A DNA stretch of 64,000 nt from Galbibacter pacificus. Lineage in GTDB: Bacteria > Bacteroidota > Bacteroidia > Flavobacteriales > Flavobacteriaceae. The stretch lies in the NCBI RefSeq assembly GCF_029603155.1, contig NZ_JAPMUA010000004.1:310001-374000 (forward strand). The letters are read 5' to 3'. Each line of letters starts with the position of its first letter. The first letter of the stretch is position 1. Shown one piece after another: positions 33,651 through 43,089 of this stretch. Under the pieces are notes generated by a model. It saw only the letters and a program-made list of their open reading frames with translations, ran no database searches and had not been told where the DNA came from. The translations under genes and the position numbers were made by a program.

Positions 33651-35654
33651 ATGGCAGTATTCGATTCAAACATACCACAAGGCGATTTAGCTAATAAGTG
33701 GGTCAATCATAAAAATAAAATCAACCTGGTAAATCCGGCCAATAAACGTAACATTGATGTTATTGTTGTTGGAACCGGATTGGCGGGAGGTTCGGCAGCA
33801 GCAACATTGGCAGAGCTTGGCTATAATGTAAAGACATTTTGCTATCAAGACTCGCCGCGCCGTGCGCACTCTATTGCCGCCCAAGGGGGAATTAACGCCG
33901 CAAAAAATTACCAAGGTGATGGCGATTCTATTTACCGCTTGTTTTACGACACGGTAAAAGGAGGCGATTATCGTTCGCGTGAGGCCAATGTATACCGTTT
34001 GGCCGAAGTTTCTGCCAATATAATCGACCAATGTGTAGCGCAAGGTGTTCCCTTTGCCCGCGAATATGGCGGGTTGCTAGATAACCGCTCGTTTGGTGGT
34101 GTATTGGTTTCTAGAACTTTTTATGCTAAAGGACAAACGGGCCAACAACTCTTATTGGGCGCCTATGCCGCGATGAACCGACAAATAAACCGTGGTAAAA
34201 TACAATCGTATAACCGCCACGAAATGCTCGATTTGGTTATTGTTGACGGAAAAGCCAGAGGGATCATTGCAAGAAACCTTGTAACCGGAGAAATAGAACG
34301 CCATGCAGCACATGCCGTGGTTGTTGCATCGGGAGGGTACGGAAACGTATTTTTCCTTTCTACAAACGCCATGGGAAGCAATGTAACCGCTTCTTGGAAA
34401 ATACATAAAAAAGGAGCCTATTTTGCCAACCCGTGCTACACGCAAATCCACCCGACTTGTATTCCCGTTTCAGGAGATCATCAATCAAAATTAACACTGA
34501 TGTCAGAATCCCTTCGTAACGATGGTAGAATTTGGGTTCCTAAGAAAAAAGAAGATGCAGAAGCCATCCGTCAAGGAAAATTAAAACCTACCGAATTGGC
34601 CGAAGAAGATAGAGATTATTACCTTGAAAGAAGATACCCATCTTTTGGTAACCTTGTTCCCCGCGATGTGGCCTCCAGGGCCGCCAAAGAACGTTGCGAT
34701 GCCGGGTTTGGCGTAAACAAGACAGGAGAAGCCGTGTTTTTAGATTTTGCATCGGCAATTATGCGCTATGGAAAAGAGCAGGCCGCCATTCACGGAAATC
34801 ACAATCCCAGTGAAACAGAAATGAGGGAACTGGGCGAAAAGGTAATTGAAAACAAATATGGGAACCTTTTCCAGATGTACGAAAAAATCGTGGACGAGAA
34901 TCCGTACAAAACACCCATGAAAATATATCCCGCCGTGCATTATACCATGGGCGGAATTTGGGTAGATTACAATTTAATGACCACCATTCCTGGTTGCTAC
35001 GCCGCCGGAGAGGCCAACTTCTCCGATCACGGCGCAAACCGTTTAGGGGCATCTGCACTCATGCAAGGTCTGGCCGATGGTTATTTTGTGTTACCATATA
35101 CCATTGGCGATTACTTGTCGCAGGACATTAGAACCGGAAAAATATCAACAGAATCTCCCGAATTTGAAGCTGCCGAAAAAGCGGTGAAAGATCAAATAGA
35201 AAAACTGGTTGCCAATAAAGGAAAACATTCTGTAGACCATTACCACAAAAAACTCGGTAAGATTATGTGGAACAAATGTGGAATGGCCAGAAATGCGAAA
35301 GGCTTGGAGGAAGCAATTACCGAAATTCGTGAGCTTCGCGAGGATTTCCATAAAAATGTATTGATTCCCGGTTCTGCCAATAGTAAAAACAGCGAGCTGG
35401 AAAAAGCATTGCGCGTAGCCGATTTTCTTGAATTAGGAGAATTGTTTGCCAAAGATGCTTTACACCGAAATGAATCTTGCGGAGGTCACTTTAGGGAAGA
35501 ATATCAAACCGAAGAAGGAGAAGCCAAGCGTGACGACGAGAACTTTAAATATGTAGCCGCATGGGAATACAAAGGAGCTCCAAGCGATGCCGTATTGCAT
35601 AAAGAAAATTTGGAATATAAAAATATTGAGCTTAAAACGAGAAGTTATAAATAG
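33651..35654 (+). CDS. sdhA: succinate dehydrogenase flavoprotein subunit
   Basis: 667-residue FAD subunit that oxidises succinate to fumarate in the TCA cycle and respiratory chain. The dinucleotide-binding motif is VVGTGLAGGSAAATLAE, and FAD is attached at His in RRAHSIAAQGGINAA. Catalytic residues are in the HPTCIPVSG and the ANRLGASALMQGL segments. Length agrees with the long Bacteroidota/Wolinella-type SdhA. It follows sdhC by 12 bases and precedes sdhB by 59. Confidence 0.97.
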   Translation: MAVFDSNIPQGDLANKWVNHKNKINLVNPANKRNIDVIVVGTGLAGGSAAATLAELGYNVKTFCYQDSPRRAHSIAAQGGINAAKNYQGDGDSIYRLFYDTVKGGDYRSREANVYRLAEVSANIIDQCVAQGVPFAREYGGLLDNRSFGGVLVSRTFYAKGQTGQQLLLGAYAAMNRQINRGKIQSYNRHEMLDLVIVDGKARGIIARNLVTGEIERHAAHAVVVASGGYGNVFFLSTNAMGSNVTASWKIHKKGAYFANPCYTQIHPTCIPVSGDHQSKLTLMSESLRNDGRIWVPKKKEDAEAIRQGKLKPTELAEEDRDYYLERRYPSFGNLVPRDVASRAAKERCDAGFGVNKTGEAVFLDFASAIMRYGKEQAAIHGNHNPSETEMRELGEKVIENKYGNLFQMYEKIVDENPYKTPMKIYPAVHYTMGGIWVDYNLMTTIPGCYAAGEANFSDHGANRLGASALMQGLADGYFVLPYTIGDYLSQDIRTGKISTESPEFEAAEKAVKDQIEKLVANKGKHSVDHYHKKLGKIMWNKCGMARNAKGLEEAITEIRELREDFHKNVLIPGSANSKNSELEKALRVADFLELGELFAKDALHRNESCGGHFREEYQTEEGEAKRDDENFKYVAAWEYKGAPSDAVLHKENLEYKNIELKTRSYK

Positions 35655-35713
35655 ATGTAAGTAGTGAGATGTTAGATTAACTTTCAATACTTAATACTCA
35701 ATACTCAAAAAGT

Positions 35714-36460
35714 ATGAATTTAAAGCTAAAAATATGGCGTCAAAAAGATGCCAACACCAAAGGAAAGATGGTTGAATACCCAATTGCAGGTATAGAAGAA
35801 GATATGTCTTTCTTAGAAATGCTGGATGTTTTAAATGAAGAATTGATTTCAAAAGGTGAAGAGCCTGTTGAATTCGACCATGATTGCCGCGAAGGAATTT
35901 GCGGGGCCTGCTCGCTTCAAATTAACGGGGAACCACATGGCCCCGACAGAGGCGTAACTACCTGCCAATTGCATATGCGCATGTTTAAAGACGGCGATAC
36001 CATTACCATCGAGCCTTTTAGGGCAACTGCTTTTCCGGTAATTAAAGATTTAATTGTTGACAGAAGTTCGTTCGACCGGATACAGCAAGCAGGCGGATTT
36101 ATTTCTGTTAATACTTCCGGAAATACCATTGATGCCAATTCCATTCCTGTAAATAAGGATGATGCCGATAAATCGTTTAACGCGGCCACCTGTATTGGCT
36201 GTGGCGCATGTGTAGCTGCTTGTAAAAATGCAAGCGCCATGCTGTTTACAGCAGCCAAGGTATCGCAATTTGCTTTGTTGCCTCAAGGACAAATTGAAGC
36301 AACCGACCGCGTACTAAATATGGTGAAACAAATGGACGAGGAAGGTTTTGGAAATTGCTCCAACACCGGAGCCTGTGAAATTGAATGCCCGAAAGGAATT
36401 TCGTTGGAAAATATTGCCCGAATGAACAGGGAATATCTTTCGGCCAGTTTGAAGAAGTAA
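35714..36460 (+). CDS. sdhB: succinate dehydrogenase iron-sulfur subunit
   Basis: 248-residue electron-transfer subunit. The [2Fe-2S] centre is bound by CREGICGACSL and the TTCQLH Cys. A second set, CIGCGACVAACKNAS, and a third, CSNTGACEIECPKGI, bind the [4Fe-4S] and [3Fe-4S] centres. It connects SdhA to the heme anchor SdhC. The operon ends with a strong hairpin at 36486-36511. Confidence 0.97.
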   Translation: MNLKLKIWRQKDANTKGKMVEYPIAGIEEDMSFLEMLDVLNEELISKGEEPVEFDHDCREGICGACSLQINGEPHGPDRGVTTCQLHMRMFKDGDTITIEPFRATAFPVIKDLIVDRSSFDRIQQAGGFISVNTSGNTIDANSIPVNKDDADKSFNAATCIGCGACVAACKNASAMLFTAAKVSQFALLPQGQIEATDRVLNMVKQMDEEGFGNCSNTGACEIECPKGISLENIARMNREYLSASLKK

Positions 36461-36485
36461 AACATCTTTTTTAATTACAATAACC

Positions 36486-36511
36486 AAACCCTTTGTGTGT
36501 ACAAAGGGTTT
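36486..36511. terminator. terminator after sdhB and the symporter gene
   Basis: AAACCCTTTGT (36486-36496) pairs perfectly with ACAAAGGGTTT (36501-36511), loop GTGT, followed by T residues. It serves sdhB and directly abuts the end of the converging symporter gene. Confidence 0.85.
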
Positions 36512-36512
36512 T

Positions 36513-38210
36513 TTAATGCGTTTGCGCCTGCCCCGCCCCTTTTGGAATCCTAACATTTTCAACAATATCCACGATTTCCTGCGGAGGTTGTTTGGTAAAC
36601 TTCGATACAACAATGGCTACAATAAAGTTCATAAACATCCCAACAGTTCCAAAACCTTCCGGGGAAATACCAAACCACCAATTTTCCTTTCCTGAAGTTG
36701 CTACCGAACCAATCCAATTCAACTTGAACCTTGCAATATAATAAAGGGTAATGCCCAAGCCTATTATCATTCCGGAAATGGCACCTTCTTTGTTTATCCG
36801 CTTTGAAAAAATCCCCAAAACAATGGCCGGAAAAAACGAAGCCGCGGCCAGCCCAAAAGCCAATGCAACAACCGAAGCCACAAAACCCGGCGGATGAATA
36901 CCAAAATATCCCGCCACACAAACAGCCATAAAAGAAGAAGCCCTGGCTGCCCACAATTCCTGTTTTTCTGTAATTTGGGGCATTACCATCTTTTTAAGCA
37001 AATCGTGCGATATGGATGAAGAAATAACCAATAACAACCCTGCTGCGGTAGATAAGGCTGCGGCCATACCCCCCGCGGCAACCAAGGCGACTACCCAATT
37101 GGGCAGGCGGGCAATTTCCGGATTTGCCAAAACCATGATATCACGGTCAATGGTCAATTCGTTTTTAGATGCATCGGCAAGGTATTGAATGTTGCCATCG
37201 TTGTTTTTGTCTTCAAAAGAAAGCAGCCCTGTTTTTTCCCATTTGGTAAACCATTCGGGCATATCACTATATGATTTTCCGCTTACGGTTTCAATTAAAT
37301 TGGTTCGTGCAAAAACAGCAATGGCGGGTGCAGTGGTGTACAAAATAGCAATAAAGATAAGCGCATACAAAGCCGATTTACGTGCGTCTTTTACCTTTGG
37401 TACTGTAAAAAACCGAACAATTACATGCGGTAACCCTGCGGTACCCATCATTAAGGCGGCGGTAATTAAAAATACATCCAATGTAGATTTACTTCCCGAA
37501 GTATATTCATGAAATCCTAATTCCTGTTGCAGCCCATCCAATTTATCCAATAAATAAACCCCGTCGTGTGCCCGATCTCCAAAACCAAATTGCGGAACCG
37601 GGTTTCCCGTCATTTGTATGGAAATAAAAATAGCCGGCACCATAAAAGCAAATATCATTACACAATACTGTGCTACTTGTGTATAGGTAATACCTTTCAT
37701 TCCACCCAAAACCGCATAAAACAATACAATGCCCATGCCAACATATACTCCTGTATTGACCTCAACTTCTAAGAAGCGGGAGAAAACCACGCCTACACCA
37801 CGCATTTGCCCGGCGATATAGGTGAACGAAACAAACAAAGCACAAATAACCGCCACCAAACGTGCCGTTTTAGAATAATACCTATCGCCTATAAAATCGG
37901 GCACTGTAAACTTTCCGAATTTACGAAGATAAGGTGCCAATAAAAGCGCAAGGAGCACATAACCGCCTGTCCAGCCCATTAAGAAGACCGAACCGTCATA
38001 TCCGGAGAACGAAATAATTCCAGCCATGGAAATAAAAGAGGCTGCCGACATCCAATCGGCTGCTGTGGCCATACCGTTCGCCAATGGGGAAACACCTCCT
38101 CCGGCCACATAAAAATCTTTGGTAGAACCTGCCCGGCTCCAAATGGCTATTCCAATATAAAGGGCAAAGGTAATTCCAACAAGGACATAGGTTAGTAGTT
38201 GAACTGACAT
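36513..38210 (-). CDS. sodium:solute symporter (SSS family, acetate symporter type)
   Basis: 565-residue sodium/solute symporter with about 13 membrane helices, close to the ActP/VC_2705 subfamily that takes up acetate or related short-chain carboxylates. Conserved parts include ATAADWMSAASFISMAG and the AALSTAAGLLLVISSSISHD segment with the Na2-site serines, and the PHVIVRFFTVPKVKDARKS loop. It is 8 bases downstream of the DUF4212 small subunit, which is the usual partner gene, so the two should be made together. The terminator at 36486-36511 follows directly. Confidence 0.9.
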   Translation of the reverse strand: MSVQLLTYVLVGITFALYIGIAIWSRAGSTKDFYVAGGGVSPLANGMATAADWMSAASFISMAGIISFSGYDGSVFLMGWTGGYVLLALLLAPYLRKFGKFTVPDFIGDRYYSKTARLVAVICALFVSFTYIAGQMRGVGVVFSRFLEVEVNTGVYVGMGIVLFYAVLGGMKGITYTQVAQYCVMIFAFMVPAIFISIQMTGNPVPQFGFGDRAHDGVYLLDKLDGLQQELGFHEYTSGSKSTLDVFLITAALMMGTAGLPHVIVRFFTVPKVKDARKSALYALIFIAILYTTAPAIAVFARTNLIETVSGKSYSDMPEWFTKWEKTGLLSFEDKNNDGNIQYLADASKNELTIDRDIMVLANPEIARLPNWVVALVAAGGMAAALSTAAGLLLVISSSISHDLLKKMVMPQITEKQELWAARASSFMAVCVAGYFGIHPPGFVASVVALAFGLAAASFFPAIVLGIFSKRINKEGAISGMIIGLGITLYYIARFKLNWIGSVATSGKENWWFGISPEGFGTVGMFMNFIVAIVVSKFTKQPPQEIVDIVENVRIPKGAGQAQTH

Positions 38211-38218
38211 AAAAAAGC

Positions 38219-38473
38219 TTATTCGTTAAGGTTGTATTTTTTGTCCAATCTATTCATTAGGATTACATAGATTAGAATTAAGAGGATAAAAACATAAATG
38301 GAACCTTGCTGGGCAAACCAAAACCCTAATTTAAAACCACCGATCTTGATTTGGTTTAACGTATCGACCAGAAGTATGCCGAAACCAAAGGAAACAATAA
38401 ACCAGATACACAATAAAACAAACAAGTATTTTAAATTTTCTTTCCAATAAGCATCATTTGAAGTATTGATCAT
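38219..38473 (-). CDS. DUF4212 small subunit of a sodium:solute symporter
   Basis: About 84 residues from ATG 38473 (MINTSNDAYWKENL), with two membrane helices (about residues 17-40 and 53-75) typical of DUF4212 proteins encoded just before SSS-family transporters. The GFKLGFWFAQQGSIYVFILLI segment is characteristic. It probably forms a complex with, or assists, the large symporter protein that begins 8 bases downstream. A start ten codons earlier is possible but not supported by the family pattern. Confidence 0.88.
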   Translation of the reverse strand: MINTSNDAYWKENLKYLFVLLCIWFIVSFGFGILLVDTLNQIKIGGFKLGFWFAQQGSIYVFILLILIYVILMNRLDKKYNLNE

Positions 38474-38638
38474 TATTTTAAAGTTTGATGGTTCGATAAA
38501 CAATAATACATTTTTTTTATTAAAAAATTAAATGATGCTCAATATATAACAATATAAAATGAATAATGACCAATAATAAAATCCGTAATCAATCAAAATG
38601 ATTGTTTCCTCAAGCGTAATTGATTATCTAGCAATCCA

Positions 38639-39055
38639 TCAAAGAGAGCGTTGTTTTTTATACTTCAACTTAAACAATCGTAAAATTCTATAAAACCCAA
38701 GGACAACAATTATAGAAATACATGCCGCTGTACCCAATGCCCCGCCATAACCTGAAAAAAAAGACGCGGAATTGATATAAAAAAAGGAAAATACAAGCCC
38801 GGACAGCGGAACAAGCCATACATTCTTCATAACCCTGTATGAAACCATCCCGATAAAAGAACCTCCAATAAAAACCAAAGGAACTGTATGTGTATAAAAA
38901 TCGGGAAACAAATTGGGGAAAGCATAAAAAAACAAGGCCGTTGCCAACGATGCTATAGAGGAAGCCCGCACAGGTCCATATGCTAAATAGCAATTGATAA
39001 AAAAAGTAATTGTTGCCCCAAAAATACCCGTTAACAATACAATAAAGGTTTCCAT
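38639..39055 (-). CDS. small membrane protein, paralogue of its neighbour
   Basis: 138-residue protein with four or five predicted membrane helices and a basic C-terminus. The segment PLVFIGGSFIGMVSYRVM and the SGYGGALGTAACI motif align with PPAIYCGAFIAMSNDVV and GVGGKLGTIAFAG of the protein encoded just upstream, so the two are related in sequence. I know no named family. It starts 8 bases after its partner's stop. It precedes the DUF4212/symporter pair on the same strand. Confidence 0.65.
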   Translation of the reverse strand: METFIVLLTGIFGATITFFINCYLAYGPVRASSIASLATALFFYAFPNLFPDFYTHTVPLVFIGGSFIGMVSYRVMKNVWLVPLSGLVFSFFYINSASFFSGYGGALGTAACISIIVVLGFYRILRLFKLKYKKQRSL

Positions 39056-39063
39056 GAAACTGT

Positions 39064-39621
39064 TTAGTTATAAATTAAAAGAAACAAAAACGAAGTACAT
39101 ACCACCCCGGCAAACGCAATGGTGCCCAATTTTCCGCCTACGCCCTTAAATACACTTTTGGAGACAATCAATAAAATTCCGGATACAGCCGATGCTATGC
39201 ATATAAAAACCCAATTGAAAGCAACGACGTCGTTGGACATCGCTATAAAGGCACCACAATATATGGCCGGTGGAATATCTTTCAAAGAATTGTTCTGCTT
39301 ATTGAGGTTTGGAATGTAAGACGATAAAAGCCCTATTAACGAAACCGCCAAAACACTGTTGAAATTAGCTATAACTTGTATATATTTCGCGGCAAACGCC
39401 CCCAATACTACAAATAAGATTAAATAAAAATCTTCATACAGATCGGCATTATGTTTTAAAGGGACTTTATAATGAAAAATAGTCATTAGCAATACCATAC
39501 TAACTATGGCAGCAATTAAATAATAACTATCTGCATTATCAAACAAAATAGCCCCGATATAGATAAAATGAATAAATACAATAAAAAGATAGATTGTTAA
39601 GCTTATGTACCGGGAAACCAC
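39064..39621 (-). CDS. small membrane protein, larger paralogue of its neighbour
   Basis: 185-residue integral membrane protein with about six helices. Its C-terminal half has IYCGAFIAMSNDVVAF and FKGVGGKLGTIAFAGVV, which match the smaller protein encoded 8 bases downstream; the N-terminal half (about residues 1-100) has no counterpart there. The Gly-rich repeated helices suggest packing of two subunits into one assembly. No family name is recognised and no substrate can be proposed. The gene follows a terminator palindrome at 39695-39732. Confidence 0.65.
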   Translation of the reverse strand: MVSRYISLTIYLFIVFIHFIYIGAILFDNADSYYLIAAIVSMVLLMTIFHYKVPLKHNADLYEDFYLILFVVLGAFAAKYIQVIANFNSVLAVSLIGLLSSYIPNLNKQNNSLKDIPPAIYCGAFIAMSNDVVAFNWVFICIASAVSGILLIVSKSVFKGVGGKLGTIAFAGVVCTSFLFLLIYN

Positions 39622-39671
39622 TTTAAATACTTTAGAATTAAAGCGGCAAAAATACTAAAAGAACTTCTTTA

Positions 39672-39695
39672 AACCTGAGTTCGATTATTAATAAA
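39672..39695 (+). repeat. dispersed 24-nt repeat, copy 2
   Basis: AACCTGAGTTCGATTATT followed by AATAAA; perfect match to the minus strand of 17622-17645. It directly abuts the palindrome at 39695-39732. Confidence 0.75.
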
Positions 39696-39732
39696 AAAAA
39701 GGAGACAGCTTTTAAAAGCTGTCTCCTTTTTT
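39695..39732. terminator. long palindromic terminator
   Basis: The core GGAGACAGCTTTT / AAAAGCTGTCTCC is a perfect 26-bp palindrome flanked by A and T runs, giving a 19-bp stem without a real loop. It lies 46 bases downstream of the 45-codon frame 39778-39915 and about 540 bases past the CoA-transferase gene, both on the minus strand. Confidence 0.75.
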
Positions 39733-40271
39733 AACTTCTTAGCAAAAACTTTGGGGCTTGTTCTTAAAATGGGGCTTTTAGAACATTAAAAGTTTTTTTG
39801 CTATTAACATTAAACTTTTCATTAGTATAATCGTTCCTTTAATATTATCACTTAAAATATTAAAGATCGATTGACTTTGTTGGTTGTCTTCGTAGGTTAA
39901 AGTATAATCTCTCATATGCACAAATAGTTTAAGTAGGTGATTGTATCATTAATTAATATTGGGATAATAAACTTAAATCATATTAATTGAAATTGCACTT
40001 TTTTGTTGTGAACCATACCAAAATTGTTGTAAAATAATTTATGTAGTATGTTTCAACAAAACCTATATGTTAATGGCTACAAATCTAGAAGAAAAAATGA
40101 ATTATCAGATAAAGCGCTTTAAAATTTCGACGAAATGCACAAGAAATAAAAATATCAATATATCCACTACTATATAGCTACGGCCGCCATTAATTGGACT
40201 CTCAAATTAAAGCTAGTTTGAGCGTTGATACTTTTGCAATCTGTAAAAAACTGGATGTATCTGGTCTTGAC
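39733..40271. other. 539-base region with one possible small gene
   Basis: Between the terminator palindrome and the end of scoB. It holds the 45-codon frame at 39778-39915 and is otherwise A+T-rich with no recognisable gene, RNA or repeat. Confidence 0.45.
39778..39915 (-). CDS. possible 45-residue small protein
   Basis: Open frame from ATG 39915: an acidic, Gln-rich N-terminus (MRDYTLTYEDNQQSQSIFNI) and a C-terminal amphipathic or membrane-seeking helix rich in Leu, Met, Ile and Lys (ILMKSLMLIAKKLLMF). It is followed 46 bases later by the strong terminator at 39695-39732, which would end its transcript. No family is known and no promoter box is visible, so this is a candidate only. Confidence 0.35.
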   Translation of the reverse strand: MRDYTLTYEDNQQSQSIFNILSDNIKGTIILMKSLMLIAKKLLMF

Positions 40272-40928
40272 TTAAACCTGCATTTCGGGGACTTCGTCAG
40301 AAACCAACAAATTCCCTTCGGTAACTGCTTTTATGTCGTCTACAGAAACACCCGGTGCCCGCTCCAACAACAAAAAGCCTTCTCTTGTAACTTCAAGGAC
40401 CGCCAGGTTGGTAACAATTTTTTTAACACAGCCAACCCCCGTTAATGGCAAACTACACTCCCGAAGCAGCTTGGATTCTCCTGCACGGTTGGTATGCATC
40501 ATGGCTACGATAATATTTTCTGCCGAAGAAACCAAATCCATGGCACCGCCCATTCCCTTCACCATTTTTCCGGGAATTTTCCAATTGGCAATATCGCCAT
40601 TTTGAGCAACTTCCATAGCACCGAGAATGGTAAGGTCTACATGTTGCCCACGGATCATGCCAAAACTCAAGGCCGAATCGAAAAAAGAAGCACCGGGCAG
40701 GGTTGTAATGGTTTGTTTCCCGGCGTTAATAATATCGGCATCTTCTTCGCCTTCAAAAGGGAAAGGCCCCATGCCCAGAACGCCATTTTCGCTTTGAAAT
40801 TCAACCGAAATATCATCGCGCACATAATTGGCAACTAAAGTGGGTATTCCAATACCTAAGTTTACGTAATATCCGTCTTTTACCTCTTTGGCGATACGTT
40901 GCGCTATTTGTTCTTTACTTAAACCCAT
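40272..40928 (-). CDS. scoB: 3-oxoacid CoA-transferase subunit B
   Basis: 218-residue beta subunit of a succinyl-CoA:3-ketoacid CoA-transferase, which activates acetoacetate with succinyl-CoA. The catalytic Glu lies in the VEFQSENGVLGMGPFP segment, the family's SENG motif. The subunit is complete (LTGVGCVKKIVTNLAVLEV; MKGMGGAMDLV). It follows scoA after a 100-base gap with an inverted repeat, rather than overlapping it as in many species. Confidence 0.93.
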   Translation of the reverse strand: MGLSKEQIAQRIAKEVKDGYYVNLGIGIPTLVANYVRDDISVEFQSENGVLGMGPFPFEGEEDADIINAGKQTITTLPGASFFDSALSFGMIRGQHVDLTILGAMEVAQNGDIANWKIPGKMVKGMGGAMDLVSSAENIIVAMMHTNRAGESKLLRECSLPLTGVGCVKKIVTNLAVLEVTREGFLLLERAPGVSVDDIKAVTEGNLLVSDEVPEMQV

Positions 40929-40947
40929 AATTAATTCATTGATGTGT

Positions 40948-41007
40948 TAATTTGATAATGTGAAGATCCGATTTATGCTATTCTCAATTCATCTCATTAT
41001 CAAATTA
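40948..41007. repeat. inverted repeat between scoA and scoB
   Basis: TAATTTGATAATG (40948-40960) and CATTATCAAATTA (40995-41007) are perfect 13-bp arms with a 34-base loop, within an A+T-rich gap. Role unknown; it could moderate readthrough. Confidence 0.45.
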
Positions 41008-41028
41008 TTTCATTTTCTAATTATCCGA

Positions 41029-41730
41029 TTAACTTTTTTTCCTAACGGTTCGTTGCTCGATCCGCTTTTCGTACTTGGCTCCTTCAAAGATTCGCTGCAC
41101 GAATATTCCGGGGACATGAATCTGGTTGGGCTCTAAACTTCCGGCAGGCACCAGTTCTTCTACTTCAACAACCGTAGTTTTGGCCGCACCGCACATTACG
41201 GGATTGAAATTACGGGCGGTCCCCTTAAAGATAATGTTTCCGGCTTCGTCTCCCTTCCATGCTTTTACAAAGGCAAAATCTGCTTTAAACGCATGTTCGA
41301 GTACGTAATGCTTCCCATTAAACTCCCTTGTTTCTTTGCCATCGGCAACCTCGGTCCCATAACCGGCGGGGGTATAAAAAGCAGGAATTCCAGCTTGTGC
41401 TGCGCGGCAACGCTCGGCTAATGTTCCCTGGGGAATAAGCTCTACATCCAATTCTCTGCTAAGCATCTGGCGTTCAAACTCATCGTTTTCGCCTACATAA
41501 GAAGAAATCATTTTTCTTATTTGATGCTTTTGAAGCAGGAGCCCAAGTCCAAAATCGTCTACCCCGGCATTGTTCGAGATACAGGTAAGGTCTTTTATGT
41601 TGAGTTTTACCAATTGCTGAATACAATTCTCTGGGATTCCACACAACCCAAACCCGCCGAGCATAAAAGTCATACCGTCTTTTACACCATTCACGGCTTC
41701 TGTTACCGATTTTACCTTCTTGTTAATCAT
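41029..41730 (-). CDS. scoA: 3-oxoacid CoA-transferase subunit A
   Basis: 233-residue alpha subunit of the same CoA-transferase. The CoA-binding family motif is GGFGLCGIPENCI near the N-terminus, with further signature NNAGVDDFGLGLLL and the PAGYGTEVADGKETREF segment. Together with ScoB it allows use of acetoacetate or 3-ketoacids. The 3' end is basic (RIEQRTVRKKS). It is followed by scoB. Confidence 0.93.
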   Translation of the reverse strand: MINKKVKSVTEAVNGVKDGMTFMLGGFGLCGIPENCIQQLVKLNIKDLTCISNNAGVDDFGLGLLLQKHQIRKMISSYVGENDEFERQMLSRELDVELIPQGTLAERCRAAQAGIPAFYTPAGYGTEVADGKETREFNGKHYVLEHAFKADFAFVKAWKGDEAGNIIFKGTARNFNPVMCGAAKTTVVEVEELVPAGSLEPNQIHVPGIFVQRIFEGAKYEKRIEQRTVRKKS

Positions 41731-41949
41731 TTATCAATATTTTACCGGAAAATTACGAATATTTCAACAAAATTGAAATATATACTACACAAATTGAAGA
41801 TGTTTTTATATGTTTTTGATGTCCTTGACAAGGAAAACCATTTCCCTGCTATTAATTTATACGCATATGCTTTGTGGTCCGGAAATTTTTGATTTTTCAT
41901 TAAGGCTTGTTATCTTTCTAGCTCCACAAAGTCTCCCTACTTTGCGGTA

Positions 41950-43089
41950 TTACTCCTCGATTAACTTATGCGCTTTTAAAATAGATATAACCTTGGGCAC
42001 GGGCAATGCCTTTATAATCCTTCCGTCTTTTCCAGTGGTGGTTTTACCCATAAAAAGGGAATTTAAAATGGCTTCTTCGGTGGCTTCAATGGCAGCCATA
42101 AATAGGGGAGACATATAATCGTTGGAAACTACTTCTTGTTTTAATAGCGAAATAGACTTATAGGGCACGCGCACTTGTTTGGACGTAGAAAAGGCAATTA
42201 TGTAATCGCCACTCCCGTTTGAAGCGATGCCCCCGGTTTTTGCCAAGCCCATAAAAGCTCTTTTTGCCAGGCGTTTTAAGTTTCTATCGGTCAAAGGCGC
42301 ATCTGTGGCCACTACAACCATACAAGAACCATCTACATTGTTTAAAAATTGGTTGCTAAAGGAGAAATTACCCAGTTTTTTCCCTATATTGATGCCGGCT
42401 ATTTGCAAAACACCTCCAAAATTGGTTTGCACCATAACACCAATGGTATAGCCCCCTAAATTTCCGGGCAATTTTCTGGAAGATGTGCCTATGCCCCCTT
42501 TATAGCCAAAGCAAATAGTCCCGGTTCCGGCACCGATGCTCCCTTCTGCTGTATTGGCTTCTGAAGCAGTTTCTATGGCTTCAAGCACCTCATTATGTGT
42601 TACATGCATACCACGGATATCGTTTAAATAACCATCATTGGTTTCGCCTACCACTGCATTGACCGAACGTACATTTTCGTTGTCCTTTTGTTGTAATGTA
42701 TATTTTACAACAGCTTCGACCGCTGTGCCAACATTAAGCGTATTGGTTAAAATTATAGGGGTTTCAATAGTGCCAAGCTCCTCAATTTGAGTGCTTCCGG
42801 CCAACTTTCCAAAACCATTGCCCACAAAAATGGCCGCGGGAACTTTTTCTTGAAAAATATTGCCGCCATGCGGAAGAATAGCCGTTACGCCAGTGTGAAC
42901 AGAATCCTCTTTTTCTATGGTAACATGCCCAACTTTAACCCCTTTAACATCAATAATAGCGTTGTGCTTTCCTGTTGGGATGACACCTATTTGAATACCA
43001 TAATCCCTAACGCGCTGTTGTGCATAATTGTATGAAACTGTTGTGAGGAAAAATAAAAAGAAGGTGACTATTTTAGAGAACGGCTTCAT
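41950..43089 (-). CDS. P1 family peptidase (DmpA/BapA-like, N-terminal nucleophile)
   Basis: About 379 residues from ATG 43089, with a signal peptide (TVSYNYAQ cleavage region), so it should act in the periplasm. DmpA-type enzymes are Ntn hydrolases that self-cleave before a Ser and act as aminopeptidases or beta-peptidases; here the cleavage region is in KGGIGTSSRKLPG. Other family parts are VGHVTIEKEDSVHTGVTAIL and EGSIGAGTGTICFGYKGG. The start codon overlaps the stop of the nicotinamidase gene, as ATGA, implying coupled translation. Confidence 0.88.
   Translation of the reverse strand: MKPFSKIVTFFLFFLTTVSYNYAQQRVRDYGIQIGVIPTGKHNAIIDVKGVKVGHVTIEKEDSVHTGVTAILPHGGNIFQEKVPAAIFVGNGFGKLAGSTQIEELGTIETPIILTNTLNVGTAVEAVVKYTLQQKDNENVRSVNAVVGETNDGYLNDIRGMHVTHNEVLEAIETASEANTAEGSIGAGTGTICFGYKGGIGTSSRKLPGNLGGYTIGVMVQTNFGGVLQIAGINIGKKLGNFSFSNQFLNNVDGSCMVVVATDAPLTDRNLKRLAKRAFMGLAKTGGIASNGSGDYIIAFSTSKQVRVPYKSISLLKQEVVSNDYMSPLFMAAIEATEEAILNSLFMGKTTTGKDGRIIKALPVPKVISILKAHKLIEE

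Noticed and set aside
40948..41007. Terminator between scoA and scoB
   Set aside because: A 34-base loop and no T tract make termination unlikely; reported only as an inverted repeat.
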